A stretch of 64,000 bases of DNA from Chrysomallon squamiferum (taxonomy: Eukaryota > Mollusca > Gastropoda > Neomphalida > Peltospiridae), in the NCBI GenBank assembly GCA_012295275.1, contig CM022677.1, positions 22,876,753-22,940,752 on the forward strand, given 5' to 3'. Position numbers and translations under genes: made by a program. Under the pieces are notes generated by a model. The model had not been told where the DNA came from, searched no databases, and worked only from the letters and a program-made list of their open reading frames with translations. Numbering within the stretch: the first letter of the stretch is position 1; the number at the start of each line of letters is the position of its first letter. Shown here piece after piece: positions 52,932 to 63,150 of the stretch.

Positions 52932-53153
52932 TATAATAATAATAATAATCACCATGATCATTATAAAATATATAAAATACTACTACTGTTAGTAAAAGAA
53001 CTATTATTGTCATATATATGTATATATTTTCTATTATTAATGTTACGTTTTCTGCTACTGCTACTATTACTTCTACTGCTGTTGTAACCGTTTCCCTTGT
53101 ATATAAGAAACAACAACAACAACAACAAGAACAATAAAAATAACAATAATAAC

Positions 53154-53199
<46 letters not shown>

Positions 53200-54031
53200 G
53201 TACCCGGACATTTCCGATCAGAAATACATGAATATGTCTTGATAGTATGCTTTTCACCAGGACATTTTTTTCCCTTATATTTAGGAGCTGGTCTGTTACA
53301 CTCCCTCTGCTCAAAAACTCGATTTATTGTGGATCCGCCGCACGTTAAAGTACAAGCTTCTTCCTTGTACTTTAACCACGTTCCCCAAGCTCCATCTACT
53401 ACAGTAAGAGGTAAAATAAATAATTAACAAACTGATCAACTAATAAGCCAGTCACTATTTATTTTATTTTACTTCGTTTTATTGTATTGTATAGTATTTT
53501 TGCTGGGTTTGTTTGTTTGTTTGTTTATTTCATTGTATTTTGTTTTTGTTTGTTTATTTATACATTTATTATTCATATTATTTATTTATTTATTTTACAG
53601 TTTTATCATTTATTTAATTTAATTTTTATTTTTATTGAATATATATATTTATTTATATTAGTTACTTTTAAATCATACTTAGTGAGGTTCAGAAGTATGA
53701 AAAAGGAAAATATAATTAAACTAAATACATATAAAACGAATTTGAATATAGTTTTAGACGGAAATGGAATGAAATGGAAATTAACTGAAATAAGTAGAAC
53801 TGCCTCAACAGCAGTAAACGGTAAATTGAAATACTTGGACATTTGGGCAGAGGACAGTGAGTGACGTCTGTTTTCGAATCTCTGCCGTAGCAGGGTGAGC
53901 CATGGTTAACAGGCGAAGGATTGTCACAAAACCGCCGATACCGTTTAACTCGTCTTTGAGACCCACATGTCTGCGTGCACAGACTATCAGCTATCACCCA
54001 CCAACGACCCCACCCTCCATCACCTGGTTTA

Positions 54032-54063
<32 letters not shown>

Positions 54064-54080
54064 TAATAATAATAATATTG

Positions 54081-54127
<47 letters not shown>

Positions 54128-54614
54128 CATAAGCATAAGCATAGTAATAATAATAATGATGATGATGATGATGATGATAATACTAATACTAGTAATTATG
54201 ATAGTAATAATAATAATAATAATAATGCTGATAAAAAAAGAGTTAAGCTTAGTACAAAAAGTAAAAAAAAAAAAAAATCAAGATTTCATTCTTACGTGAT
54301 AAAGAAATATTAATAATAGATATAAAAGAATTAATAATAATAATAATATATATATATAAAAATAATAATAATAATAATAAATAAATAAATAAATAAATAA
54401 ATAAACAGAGAGAAAAAAAGCAAAAAGTTTTATAATTAGAAATTAAATAGAAACAAAGAAAATTTAATTAAAATACTGAAATCTACTTTACGTCTTTTAA
54501 AGAAATTGTCGATGTCTATTGGGACAGGAAGAAAGGATGAAGTGTGTGATGGACTGACAAGCAGGACAAACAGACCTGCACTAAGCATGAACTTCATTCC
54601 GCTCAACAAGGGAT
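50517..54614 (-). CDS. Five-TSP1 single-pass transmembrane protein
   Basis: Exons (minus): 54614-54492 (ATG 54597), 54023-53835, 53398-53204, 52862-52680, 52026-51826, 51392-51207, 50954-50852, 50622-50517. The CDS is 1269 nt, 422 aa. A signal peptide (MKFMLSAGLFVLLVSPSHTS) and a KRR basic site precede five thrombospondin type-1 repeats, one per exon, all phase 1-1. A helix (SILSIVGIGMILVILMNIMI) and a 35-residue basic tail ending SSSENV follow. TSP1 marks include WG.W, CTQTCG, CTLTCG, CSKTCG and CSLTCG (O-fucose type sites; WxxW can be C-mannosylated) and six cysteines per domain. No catalytic domain. The role is unknown; extracellular adhesion or recognition is inferred. The neighbour at 57107-60090 is a paralogue. 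Confidence 0.9.
50662..50745. repeat. (CT)n microsatellite in TSP1 gene intron
   Basis: About 42 CT units between the transmembrane and tail exons of the five-TSP1 gene. Confidence 0.95.
50852..50954 (-). CDS. Five-TSP1 gene, transmembrane exon
   Basis: 103 nt, phase 1 to 2. HNTGAKGLSLES is followed by ILSIVGIGMILVILMNIMIV, then Y and a split Ser codon before GTAATT. The two-TSP1 gene has a transmembrane exon of exactly the same length and phase. Confidence 0.88.
51207..51392 (-). CDS. Five-TSP1 gene, TSP1 domain 5
   Basis: 186 nt. GVPFWTSWHVAVVGSCSLTC opens the domain, then GSG, RQCKNIDESNAHVTCPG, ending SFPCP before CCAA|GTATTT. The usual DGGWG start is diverged to GVPFW, but the six cysteines are kept. 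Confidence 0.88.
51826..52026 (-). CDS. Five-TSP1 gene, TSP1 domain 4
   Basis: 201 nt from the first acceptor (ggttttag) or 195 nt from a second acceptor six bases on (acgcag at 52020). Both are in frame. NGGWGSWKTVDEGECSVSCY opens the domain, then RKCNDPLPMYGGKQC, ending ENKCP before CCTG|GTAATT. The glycine after CSVSC is replaced by Tyr, so this domain lacks the usual O-fucose consensus. Confidence 0.9.
52055..52460. repeat. 33-bp minisatellite inside a TSP1 gene intron, about 12 copies
   Basis: The unit gacatctatattaaattaaaatctgacacatta recurs with increasing divergence toward the right. It lies in the intron between TSP1 domains 3 and 4. The period is a multiple of three but every frame has frequent stops, so it is not coding. 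Confidence 0.9.
52680..52862 (-). CDS. Five-TSP1 gene, TSP1 domain 3
   Basis: 183 nt. VDGGWGSWHVVLTSECSKTC, then GNG, then KRDCDDPAPKYGGSCPG, ending FKQCP before CCAG|GTGCGT. This is the most canonical domain of the set, with six cysteines and the WG.W and CSKTCG motifs. Confidence 0.92.
53204..53398 (-). CDS. Five-TSP1 gene, TSP1 domain 2
   Basis: 195 nt. DGAWGTWLKYKEEACTLTCG, then RECNRPAPKYKGKKCPG, ending DRKCP before CCGG|GTACTA. The acceptor is a tandem tag/tag (TAGTAG), so the first residues can be Ile-Asp-Gly or Asn-Gly. Both keep the frame. Confidence 0.9.
53835..54023 (-). CDS. Five-TSP1 gene, TSP1 domain 1
   Basis: 189 nt. DGGWGRWWVIADSLCTQTCG opens the domain, then RRFCDNPSPVNHGSPCYG, ending CPLPKCP before CCAA|GTATTT. 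All six TSP1 cysteines are present. Confidence 0.9.
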
Positions 54615-54760
54615 CTGACCAAACAAACACAAAAATCAAAACATTAATAATAATAATAATGATGATGATGATGATGATGAATGATAATGATGGTGTTAAT
54701 AATAAATAATAATAATAATAATGATGATGATGATAATAATAACAAAAATTAATTAATAAA
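54020..54760. repeat. TAA/TGA trinucleotide arrays
   Basis: (TAA)n with GAT/CAT variants fills the intron between the signal exon and first TSP1 exon (54030-54235) and the 5' flank (54645-54745). Poly-Asn, poly-Asp and poly-Ile frames are artefacts. Confidence 0.9.
54492..54614 (-). CDS. Five-TSP1 gene, signal-peptide exon
   Basis: Acceptor tttgtttggtcag at 54617-54615, ATG at 54597, donor GAC|GTAAAG after 35 codons plus one base (phase 1). The next exon completes the codon to Arg and gives ...FFKRRDGGWG. An in-frame ATG at 54639 lies before the acceptor and is unlikely to be used. A possible non-coding first exon ends at 54989 (TTTG|GTAAGA). Confidence 0.85.
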
Positions 54761-54989
54761 ATTTAATTAAAAACGAAAAAGAAAAAAGTATTTTGTGAGA
54801 TGAAGAAATAGTCATACATCCGTTTGTTGTGTGTGTGTGTGTGTGTGTGTGTATATACATATATATATATTCAAAAATAATAAAGAAAGAAAGAAAGACA
54901 CAAAAAGGTTTGTTTTAATTCATTTTAAATGTGGAAAACATTTATGAAGTAACCACTATAGCATCGTTCATTTTGGCTTCATTCTTACC

Positions 54990-57000
54990 AAAGTTGTCTT
55001 TTACGTCTCATTCTGTTTGATCGTTAAGTTATAGGGAGCAAAATTTGGAAATAAATAAATAAATAAATAAATAGATAAATAAATAAATAATTAGCAAAAG
55101 GCTTACAGAATCATTAAGATTTTATTTCATATTTTTATTGTGTATTATTAATTTCTATTTCATATATATATTTATTTTATAAACATCATCATAATAAATA
55201 AATAAATAAACAAAATTCAACTTTTATCTCACAAGTAAATTTATAATTCAAGGAAACGGTAGTCTTACTCCCCACCTACCTATGCCCCTGTATGGATGTT
55301 TGACAATGTATGAATGTATGTCCCTGTATGAATGTTTGAAATGTATGAATGTATGTCCCTGTATGAATGTTTGACCTCTAACAACAAAAGTTAGTCAGCG
55401 ATATAAAGCAACTGTCTTTTGTCACATAACTGAGGTGAAATAATCTTTAACAAGAAAATAAAAGACGTCATAAATTATTTCATTTATGACGTAAATATGG
55501 ATTAAAAGTACTTAAAATAAAGTACAAAATATATAAATTCATATTACGTGATATTTGACATTATATGTATATTTGTTTTCACTAATACTATTCTACATTC
55601 TACCAGTTCGGATTAAAAGACTGAAAATTAGGGGGAAAAAATCATATTATAACAATCCCACATTCTTCTTCTATCCTTCTTCTTCTTCTTTTTTTTTTTT
55701 ATTTTTTTTTTATTTTTATTTCTCTGAAATAAATATTTCGTTCGAAATATAAAGGTGTATTTATGATTATAAACATATATTACTAATGCTATATTCTCAG
55801 ATTAAATATAAACAGATATAACGAAGACTAAATAAAGAAGTTGATCATTTGTCGTCTGCTATTTTTATAATGTTTCTTTCTTTATGTAAAGCTTTGTAAA
55901 AGATCTGTTTTGTAATGATGTACTTACACTTAAATGGAATAAACTTAGTAAAAAAAATTAATGGCACCGAACAGAAAATAATGAATATAATTATTTCCAA
56001 AATAATACATTAATAATTTCAGGATATTTGAAAAAGAGGCTATGACGAGACCATACCGAACAATCAACGACCACGGCGTAAAGCAAAATGTAGATTGTTT
56101 ATGTCTTACAATTTACAACTTAGTAGTAAGTTTATCAACAGTTTAGCATTTAATCACAAGAATATCAAAAGTAAATCTATAATAAATTAAAATCGTGGGA
56201 TTCAGGTTGATTCAAATGAGAAAACTTTTTTTTAGTAATGTAATTGCGCCAAACTGTATTTACACGATTCTGACAAGTTGAAAAACACGAACAAAAATTC
56301 CAACAATTTCTCAGTAAACACACACATTATATTATAATCTTTTTGTGCTATTTATTTCTATTTACTTATTTAGTTATTTATAAGATTATAATTGTTTTTC
56401 ATGTTTTTCTTTTAAAATGTTTTAACACTATCGCCATCACCACAAACAACAGCAACACAACAACAATAATATATAAACAAATCACACACACACACGCACA
56501 TATATTTAATAATATGAACCCTATACTGTGCATGAAATAAAAACAATTAAAACAAGCATTACAGAGTGTCATCTTTGTTTATATTTTTAAGAAGTAAGAT
56601 AAAATGAGATAGATGAAAGAGCCATGTCTTATAATAATAATAATAATAATAATAAGAAGAATATTGTCTATTTTCCTTTCTTTCTTTCTTTATTTTATTT
56701 GTTAATTTACAAATCCTGCTTACATTTAGAATTTAGAACACTGTTTCTAAAAACACTATTTTTCATAATTATAGATTTTGTTTCAAAATCCACATAACAA
56801 TCTTTATAATTAACAAAAAAAACTGTTTTTTCACAATATGTACGATGTTTTATTGAAACATAACTTAGTTTTATATTGCTTTTTACTGAACACAGTTAGA
56901 TTCACTAATTGATAAACATGCAGAATAATTACTCAAAAATGTCAGAAAATCACCACATTCAAATACTCAAACTCTCCATCAAATGATCATTTCTGAAATC
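54990..57000. other. Spacer between the two intact TSP1 genes
   Basis: AT-rich, with TAAA runs, a pyrimidine-rich patch (55665-55730) and a TAA run near 56635. It should contain the five-TSP1 gene's promoter and the 3' end of the two-TSP1 gene. A minus-strand AATAAA at 56853-56848 is a candidate poly(A) signal, about 250 bases after the stop at 57107. No other exon was found. Confidence 0.5.
55290..55380. repeat. Short tandem repeat of about 35 bp
   Basis: The unit cctgtatgaatgtttga.atgtatgaatgtatgtc occurs about 2.5 times. Non-coding, in the spacer upstream of the five-TSP1 gene. Confidence 0.85.
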
Positions 57001-57106
57001 TGGATCCAACTATACATATTATATGTATATGAGTATGTGTTTCTATGGCACATATTATTCTTTCATACATACAGTCAATGTGTTTTTTATGTGTGAATTG
57101 TGTGTG

Positions 57107-57191
57107 TTATACATGTTCAGGAGTCACTATTAAAGTAGGGTTGTCGTGTCCAGTCATGGTGGTTTGATCTGACCTCTGTGTTATTCTGTGT
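57107..57191 (-). CDS. Two-TSP1 gene, cytoplasmic tail and stop
   Basis: Acceptor gttgaaattgcag. Completed Arg codon, then HRITQRSDQTTMTGHDNPTL, then IVTPEHV and TAA at 57109-57107. There is no tyrosine-based signalling motif. It shares length class but little sequence with the tail of the five-TSP1 gene. Confidence 0.85.
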
Positions 57192-57372
57192 CTGCAATTT
57201 CAACAACATTTTAAAATAAACAGAAGTTCTTCAAAGAACTGATTAAAAAAAATAATAATAATAGTAAAATAATAATAAATAAAACAAATAAGAATAAAAT
57301 AAAAATAAAATAATAATAATAATAAAATAATCATAAAAATAATAATAATGATAATAATAAAATAATCATAAA

Positions 57373-57413
<41 letters not shown>

Positions 57414-57910
57414 TAATAATAATAATCATAATAATACTAATAATAATAGTAATAATAACAATACAAGACAGCTTTGCCTTACACATCTATAACATAGTAA
57501 ATGTATGTTTTTGATTGCATGTAGGTGTTTGATATTTGAAAACTGATGTCTCTATCTGACTGTTTCAATAATATATTTTTTTTTACCTATATAGGAGATA
57601 GGCAGTCACCAAAATAAGAAAGAACAAAACAGATGCTAGCATCAACAGTACGATATCAATAGTTTTATTTATTTCTTTAAAACTATATTCTGAAAAAAAA
57701 AAAAAAAAAAAAGGTTAATAAATAAATAAATAAATAAATAATGTTCAAATTATCAAAATAGATTGAAACAAATCCCAGTAAATATAAAAGACAAAAGGAC
57801 AAAAAGAACATTATGTTTAGAAAAGTAAATGAAAAAAGATAAATTAATGAAACATTTAAAACATACATTTTTTTTCAGGACTTATAATTATTACTTTATG
57901 TTTTATAATA

Positions 57911-57947
<37 letters not shown>

Positions 57948-58087
57948 GTAATAAAAATAATAATAATAATGACGATCATGAGAAGAAGAAGAAGAGTAAT
58001 AATGAATTAATTATTAAGGAATATCAATAAAATAATAATAACAACAACAACAACAATAATAATGATAATAACAACAACAACAACAAC

Positions 58088-58122
<35 letters not shown>

Positions 58123-59937
58123 TAACAATAACAATAATAATAATAATAATGAACTAAATATTATGAAGTATTACTACAAACACTGACTATACCAAGACGA
58201 AGAAGAAAAAGAAATGGTTAAGTACTTGGACACGGCAAATGACATTTTCCTATGACAACTTCTATGTCACTCTGAGGACAGTAAGATCCTCCGTGTAGAG
58301 GACGTGGGTTGTTGCAGAATCTCGAGTAAATTGTGTTTTCTGTTCCATTTCCACATGTCACACTGCAGTGTCCCACCTCCAGCAGCGTCCACGACCCCCA
58401 CCCTCCATCCACTGTGTATACACATACATACATACATATATATATAATTATTATCTTACTGATCCTACAACAACAACTAGTATTAGGGTTTCCTATTTCC
58501 ATCAAAGTCCACTATGTGTAATAAATAGATAAATAAATAAATAAATATATAAATATATATATATATAATATATCCTTTAATACCACTACTAGTATTACAG
58601 CTCCAACAACTATTACTACTACTGTAACTATTAGTCTACTATTATAACTACAATTTCTGCAAATACTATTTCTGTTACTATAACTACCACATATTGCTAC
58701 TAGTACTAAAACTATCTGTATTATTACTGTTAGTAATGCTATTGTAATTTTCTAATACTGTCACTACTCTGTCTCTACTGTTACAGTTACTATGACTACC
58801 AACTAAAGCCATTGTAACTACATTTACTACAGCTGTCACTTCTAGTATTATTCTACTACCATTACTACTACTAAATTTACTATTACTGCAAATACTACTT
58901 CTACAAGCACCAAGTACTGCTCCTAGACTGCTTCTGCTATCTCCTATTTCTACAACTACTAATGTTACAGATTTAGAATGAAGATATAAATATATCCCTA
59001 GAGTTTGGGGTCAAGTCTCCATATTTTGAATAACAACATGACAGAAGATAATATATAAAAATCAAACCTATCTTTTCCCATCTGATACTTTAAAATAAAC
59101 AAAACCATTTGAAATCATGTACTTTTTCTAAAAATGCTGCAGGCTGGTTTTTGGTTTAAACTTGCCAGTTATTATATGAAAACTACCAAGTTGTTGCAAG
59201 ACAATTGATACACAGGTCTATCTTCAGTGGCTGTGTAAAATTTTAAATGGTCTAACAAAGTTTTAATATACATATACAGCTACTTCTGAAGTAACAGAAT
59301 AATACCTGGGCACTTTTGTTTTGCAAAACATTTCTCATAAAATATCATGTACGTTGCACCCAAACACTCCAGTATACCATGCACAGGTTTCAGACTTTTG
59401 CATTCCCTGCTTAGAGTTACCTCCCTCTTTCCAGGACCTTCACATGAAATTGAGCATTTACTTTCACTGACCCTCGCCCAAGAACTCCAGAAACCATCTG
59501 TTGAAACATAACACTATTAATAATAATAATAATAATCATAATCAAAATAATAATGATAATAATAACAATAATAATAATGACAATGATGATAATGGTGATA
59601 ATAATTAAAATGGCATTTCAAGATGCTGAGAAGCAAACTGTTTTATGTAAACAGAATTTATCATCTTCCAGAAGATAGCTGATGTCCCAGTTATTAAATG
59701 AAACAATAAACAATTTCAGTTATAATCACTCCTGTGACAATTTGCAACAATAATAGCAGTTTATAACAAGCACAGAAATAGTGCAAGAAATATATTCTTA
59801 CTACAATTAAACATAATATTATTTTTAAGTAGTACAAGTGTAATAACAAAATTACTTTAGTGGCTTCTGTTTTTGTTAATTATTTACCTAGTTACATATA
59901 ACATATATATGAATCATTCAAGTACAGGACTATTACT

Positions 59938-59971
<34 letters not shown>

Positions 59972-60090
59972 ATTGTACTAATAACAACAACAACAACAAA
60001 TCTTACTGGTTTTTGGAATGTTCAAACGGAATGAACCTGCTTTTGTGATCAACAGACAAACATATAATATAAACTTCATGTGTTCTCTCT
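57107..60090 (-). CDS. Two-TSP1 single-pass transmembrane protein
   Basis: Exons (minus): 60090-60007 (ATG 60079), 59497-59306, 58411-58226, 57689-57587, 57191-57107. The CDS is 639 nt, 212 aa, every junction phase-compatible. Layout: a signal peptide (MKFILYVCLLITKAGS), TSP1 domain 1 (DGFWSSWARVSESKCSISCE...), TSP1 domain 2 (DGGWGSWTLLEVGHCSVTCG...), a transmembrane helix (IDIVLLMLASVLFFLILVTA) and a 28-residue tail (HRITQRSDQTTMTGHDNPTL...EHV). It shares start (MKF), exon phases and the 103-nt transmembrane exon with the five-TSP1 gene, so the two are tandem paralogues. A non-coding first exon is likely. No known family with exactly this minimal layout comes to mind. Role inferred as cell-surface adhesion or recognition. 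Confidence 0.9.
57240..57470. repeat. TAA-type microsatellite block
   Basis: A mixture of (TAA)n, TAAAA and CATAA units in the intron between the tail and transmembrane exons of the two-TSP1 gene. Confidence 0.9.
57587..57689 (-). CDS. Two-TSP1 gene, transmembrane exon
   Basis: 103 nt, phase 1 to 2, after a T-run acceptor. It reads YSFKEINKT, then IDIVLLMLASVLFFLILVTA, then YLLY and a split codon before AG|GTAAAA. Confidence 0.88.
58226..58411 (-). CDS. Two-TSP1 gene, TSP1 domain 2
   Basis: 186 nt, acceptor gtatacacag, donor CCAA|GTACTT. VDGGWGSWTLLEVGHCSVTC, then GNG, SRFCNNPRPLHGGSYCPQ, ending HLPCP. Canonical, with six cysteines. Confidence 0.92.
58560..58980. repeat. Degenerate ACT/CTA trinucleotide region in TSP1 intron
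   Basis: Irregular ctactact/aactat-type units for about 400 bases between the two TSP1 exons of the two-TSP1 gene, without a perfect run. It is clearly distinct from the surrounding TAA arrays and non-coding. Confidence 0.7.
59306..59497 (-). CDS. Two-TSP1 gene, TSP1 domain 1
   Basis: 192 nt, acceptor tatgtttcaacag, donor CCAG|GTATTA. It reads DGFWSSWARVSESKCSISCE, then GPGKREV, RECKSLKPVHG, ending FAKQKCP. The CSISCEGPG core, lacking CG, is the type also seen in the broken copy and in domain 4 of the five-TSP1 gene. Confidence 0.88.
60007..60090 (-). CDS. Two-TSP1 gene, signal-peptide exon
   Basis: Acceptor tttcatcatttcag, 11 bases of 5' UTR, ATG at 60079, donor ACCA|GTAAGA after 24 codons plus one base. 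MKFILYVCLLITKAGS is a compact signal peptide, followed by FRLNIPKT. Confidence 0.85.
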
Positions 60091-60294
60091 CTGAAATGAT
60101 GAAAATAATAAATATATATTTATTTTTAAAATGATTTCATCCTCATGATCATCATAATTATTTTTTAATGCCATTATTAGAGAAAAAAAAATATATATAT
60201 AGCAAGGATCTGTAAGAGTTATCATAAAAGTTGATAATTAAAAAGGGTTAATGAAAGTTAATAGAGATGAAGAAAATAAATTTACAGAAAGGAG

Positions 60295-60343
<49 letters not shown>

Positions 60344-60580
60344 TAACAATAAAAAGAACCTAAATAAATGTTTAAAATTGTAATGTTTCATTTTTTCTGT
60401 AACAAAAATATTTGAAAATACCATCTAATATTGCAGATTTGTTTTATAAATCTTTAAAAAAATAAATAAATTTAAAAAAAAAAAATAATAAAAAATAATA
60501 ATAATACAAATAAAATAATAATAATCTTTTTAATCTATTTCTTTAATCTGAAATTATTTAATAAATGGATGTGTACTTAC

Positions 60581-60735
60581 ACTTTTACAATAACCAAATT
60601 TAACCATATTAAATGTAAATAATGATCAGCTTCTTTCCGCGATCGCGTATGGTCCTCTGTATTTCCGGTGTGGTTGATTTATGTGTATTTATCTGTTGTG
60701 GTTGCTTCCCTTTCATATCTTCGACGCTGTTAAAA
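60581..60735 (-). promoter_or_regulatory. Possible non-coding first exon of the two-TSP1 gene
   Basis: On the minus strand a CpG-containing, GC-richer patch (cgcgatcgcg) runs to AAGT|GTAAGT at 60580. The next acceptor downstream is the one at the coding exon (60093-60091). No in-frame coding is required. The exact transcription start cannot be seen. Confidence 0.45.
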
Positions 60736-60779
60736 GTTGACAGGAGAGATGTTATGACTGATTTTACCTTCTTCTTTTC

Positions 60780-60997
60780 TTTTTATTATTATTATTATTA
60801 TTTTAGTTAATTAATTAATTAATTTATTAATTTATTAATTTATTTATTATTAATTTATTTATTTTATTTTATTTTATTTACTCTTTTTTTTTTCACAATA
60901 TGTTCGTAGCAAAATAAATACATCGAATAAATGTTACACATTTAATATTGTTAGAGAGAAATAAATGTCCAATGATTGGGTGATGATAAATTAAAAA

Positions 60998-61047
<50 letters not shown>

Positions 61048-63150
61048 TAAGTATGGTACTGAGAATTACTGTAACATCTAAAAAAACAAAAATTACTATA
61101 AAAGAAGAATATAAAAGGAACAACATTTTTTTAAAAATAATAACAATAGCAACACTACCACCAGCAATAAATATAATGTATTTATATATTTATTCATTAT
61201 TTAATTTATTTTACTTTTATTTTTTATTTCTATGTATATCTGAATGTGTGTGGAAGTTGCAATTCTCTGATATAGCTTTCTAATTTTGGATTAAAAATAG
61301 CTATAAGATCATTATTAGCTTTTATTTATTTTCACATGTTAATAGACTCACTAACTTCATGATGGCTGATGATTCAGCTTAACATATTGGTAATTGTAGG
61401 AAATTAAATTTCTAAACTTACTACTCTTAATTTGTATTAAATTTCTTTCTTTCAAAACAAAAACCTGAAGACAATGGAAAGTTTATTGTACTGTGGTGAA
61501 CAGTCCCCCAGAACTGAATGTTACATGTCACACCCTAGATCAGTTAGTAAAAACAGAGATATCCTGTACACACACCAGATATATCCTAAACACATACTAG
61601 AGACATCCTAAACACATACCAGAGACATCCTAAACACATACCAGAGGTTTTATAAGTAACTGGAAATGCAACATAATTTAAAATGATGTCATTTGCATGA
61701 GATTCTCTAGAAAACTGCAGCAAGGATGACAAACATTATGCTTATGTAGAGTTTTAAAAGTTTTACAAATCTTTCACACTCCTAATGAACACAGTAATCA
61801 ACTTTCTTTCACATTGAGATCAGTGCCAAGGCTAAACTGGCACAAACATCTCTCGACAGATGATAAATGAGGTCTACATGATTTGATATCTTTCTGTAAG
61901 CCAATACAACTTGCTATCAAGCTGGGAACTAATTCAGATGCCCAAGTCTACAAAACCAAAGTCATTGTTGCAAAAAACACTTTGTTACTCTACCATGACA
62001 GATGATAAATAAAAAAAATTATTTAGAAGTCCAGACATTATTTATACATACTGATGATACAAATATACAAATATAAATACATTTTCTGACATGTTTTTAT
62101 TTATTACCCAAACAGTTCAGATAACTAACTACTGTTTCTCCAGACTCTTCTTTTCTTTGTCACTTTATACAAATGACAAAATTTACACACTGATAATTTG
62201 TGCATAAGATACAAAACCTTGAGAATAATTTTACTGAAATATCTTGTGTAATGAATGAAGACTAGCAATAATATCAAAGACTAAGTTATTTATATTATTT
62301 TTAAGTTAATAATGATTTTCATACAAAACATGTACTTTGGAGAAAAATGGACACCTCCCCCAGCAGATTACAGTACTACTACTTATTATAAAACCTACTG
62401 TGGATGTTACACATTTAAATATATATAATAATACTGATAATTACAATAATACTCATGACTAATAATAAGCCTCTGATTCTGCTTGTGACTAACACTTACA
62501 TGAAAATATTTACTGATCTGATTTGTGATCAGTATCACAACACACACTGGAAACATTGACCTTCACCTGCAATCTGTTCAAGCAAATGAATGTGCATGTT
62601 TAAACATGAAAATGTTTGATATGTAAGAATCTTTTAATAATCATATAAGAACCTATGATGTAATTTGACTGTTTATAAATTAATTCAATATGTATACAGA
62701 TACATAACATTACTGTTTATCACAGACATTAAACTGCACTGTGGATATATAAAACATTATATTTTAACCTATGTTAACAACTGTTAAACTGTGTGTGACA
62801 TGTAACCTGTATCAGTTCTGTATTAGCCACTCTGAGGTGGGGGTGTCATCACTCACCAGGTGACTCACTGTGGCTGCTTTTAAAGTACAAACACTTTTAA
62901 TTTCGAATAATTTAAGTTATTAATCATTCATTTACTGTATTTTAACTAATTTTTTAAAACAAAAATCGAAAATTATATTTGTTGGCCACTCTGATACAAC
63001 TTATATTTTGAAACAAACTGAAATATTAAAATAGAATTTATAGATGAAAACTTTGAATGTTCAGTAAACTATTAAAACAAATGCTCAGTGAAATGTCACA
63101 TCTTGGTACACAGCAGATGATGTGTCATGTGATTTTTCTTCAGTTGGATG
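60780..63150. other. AT-rich stretch right of the TSP1 cluster
   Basis: The stretch contains TTA/TTAA runs (60783-60890), a (TAA)n run (61004-61044), a 22-bp tandem repeat (agagacatcctaaacacatacc, about 61560-61645) and otherwise AT-rich unique sequence. A GC-richer patch at 61780-61980 shows no long frame and may be an old element. No gene is supported. Confidence 0.5.

Noticed and set aside
60622-60810. 62-codon plus-strand frame starting MISFFPRSRMVL
   Set aside because: It overlaps the probable non-coding first exon of the two-TSP1 gene on the other strand, runs into a TTA repeat and has no family features.
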